Shown here in pieces: positions 4,904 through 5,031 of a DNA stretch of 5,031 nucleotides. The stretch's first letter is position 1. Every line of letters begins with the position of its first letter. The notes below the pieces were generated by a model. It saw only the letters and a list, made by a program, of their open reading frames with translations. It ran no database searches and was not told where the DNA came from. The translations under genes and the position numbers were made by a program. Source of the DNA: PFJX01 sp964646585 (GTDB taxonomy: Bacteria; Pseudomonadota; Gammaproteobacteria; Burkholderiales; Thiobacillaceae); contig CAZYEY010000069.1 of the NCBI GenBank assembly GCA_964646585.1, positions 1 through 5,031 of the forward strand. The letters run 5' to 3'.

Positions 4904-5031
4904 ATGAAATACTCCGTCCTGCTCGCCGCTCTGATGGCTCTGTCTCTGACCGCTTGTGGCAAGAAAGAAGAAGCTGCTCCGGCTCCGGCTCCGGCTCCCG
5001 AAGCTGCTGCTCCCGCCCCCGCCCCCGCTGC
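4904..5031 (+). CDS. Small lipoprotein with Ala/Pro-rich tract (3' end outside window)
   Basis: Only the first 42 codons are present. The N-terminus has one lysine, a hydrophobic stretch (YSVLLAALMALSLTA) and a lipobox LTAC with Cys18, followed by GKKEE. This is a textbook type II signal peptide, so the mature protein should be lipidated on Cys18 and exported. No Asp follows the Cys, so outer-membrane sorting would be expected by the E. coli rule. After the charged patch comes a low-complexity run of alternating Ala and Pro, likely an extended spacer off the membrane. Codon choice is biased to CTG and GCT, unlike the GCC-heavy neighbours, which together with the strong promoter and ribosome-binding site hints at high expression. 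The family is not recognised; short Ala/Pro-rich lipoproteins of this form are common in betaproteobacteria. Confidence 0.8.
   Translation, partial: MKYSVLLAALMALSLTACGKKEEAAPAPAPAPEAAAPAPAPA
4976..4999 (+). repeat. Tandem hexanucleotide repeat coding Ala-Pro
   Basis: The unit GCTCCG occurs three times, followed by one GCTCCC copy, all in frame, encoding (Ala-Pro)4. A second Ala/Pro run with different codons (GCC/CCC) follows at 5009-5029. The exact hexamer tract could vary in length by replication slippage without breaking the frame. Confidence 0.75.

Overview
This window is GC-rich, densely coding chromosomal housekeeping DNA from a Gram-negative bacterium, most likely a betaproteobacterium. 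Rhodocyclales-like is my best guess, but that comes from protein style and gene order, not from a search. AccA, TilS, SlyD, a Bcp-type peroxiredoxin and a RoxA/YcfD-type JmjC protein all look intact and resemble proteobacterial versions. No mobile element, CRISPR array, tRNA or rRNA is visible.

Layout, left to right. Positions 1-287 hold the 3' end of a plus-strand gene for a SPOR-domain (peptidoglycan-binding) protein. It converges on a four-gene minus-strand cluster and overlaps its last gene by 8 bp. In transcription order the cluster is bcp-type peroxiredoxin (3545-3084), slyD-type peptidyl-prolyl isomerase (3083-2595), accA (2536-1571) and tilS (1599-280). The bcp stop abuts the slyD start (TGAATG), and tilS starts inside accA. 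Only the 58-bp slyD-accA gap leaves room for an internal promoter. A roxA/ycfD-like ribosomal-protein hydroxylase gene (3618-4745) is divergent from bcp, separated by a short AT-rich island that carries a perfect TATAAT on the minus strand. After roxA comes a 158-bp gap with weak terminator-like structures, a good extended -10 promoter and a structured leader of about 70 nt. It leads into a small lipoprotein gene with an Ala/Pro repeat tract, cut by the window end.

Functionally the minus-strand cluster combines peroxide detoxification, protein folding and nickel handling, the committed step of fatty-acid synthesis, and an essential tRNA modification. The divergent gene encodes an oxygen-dependent ribosome-modifying enzyme. 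I see no evidence of an undescribed system. The most unusual points are the departure from the consensus motif in the peroxiredoxin active site, the compact bcp/roxA divergent promoter with an unclear roxA start, and the leader of the lipoprotein gene.
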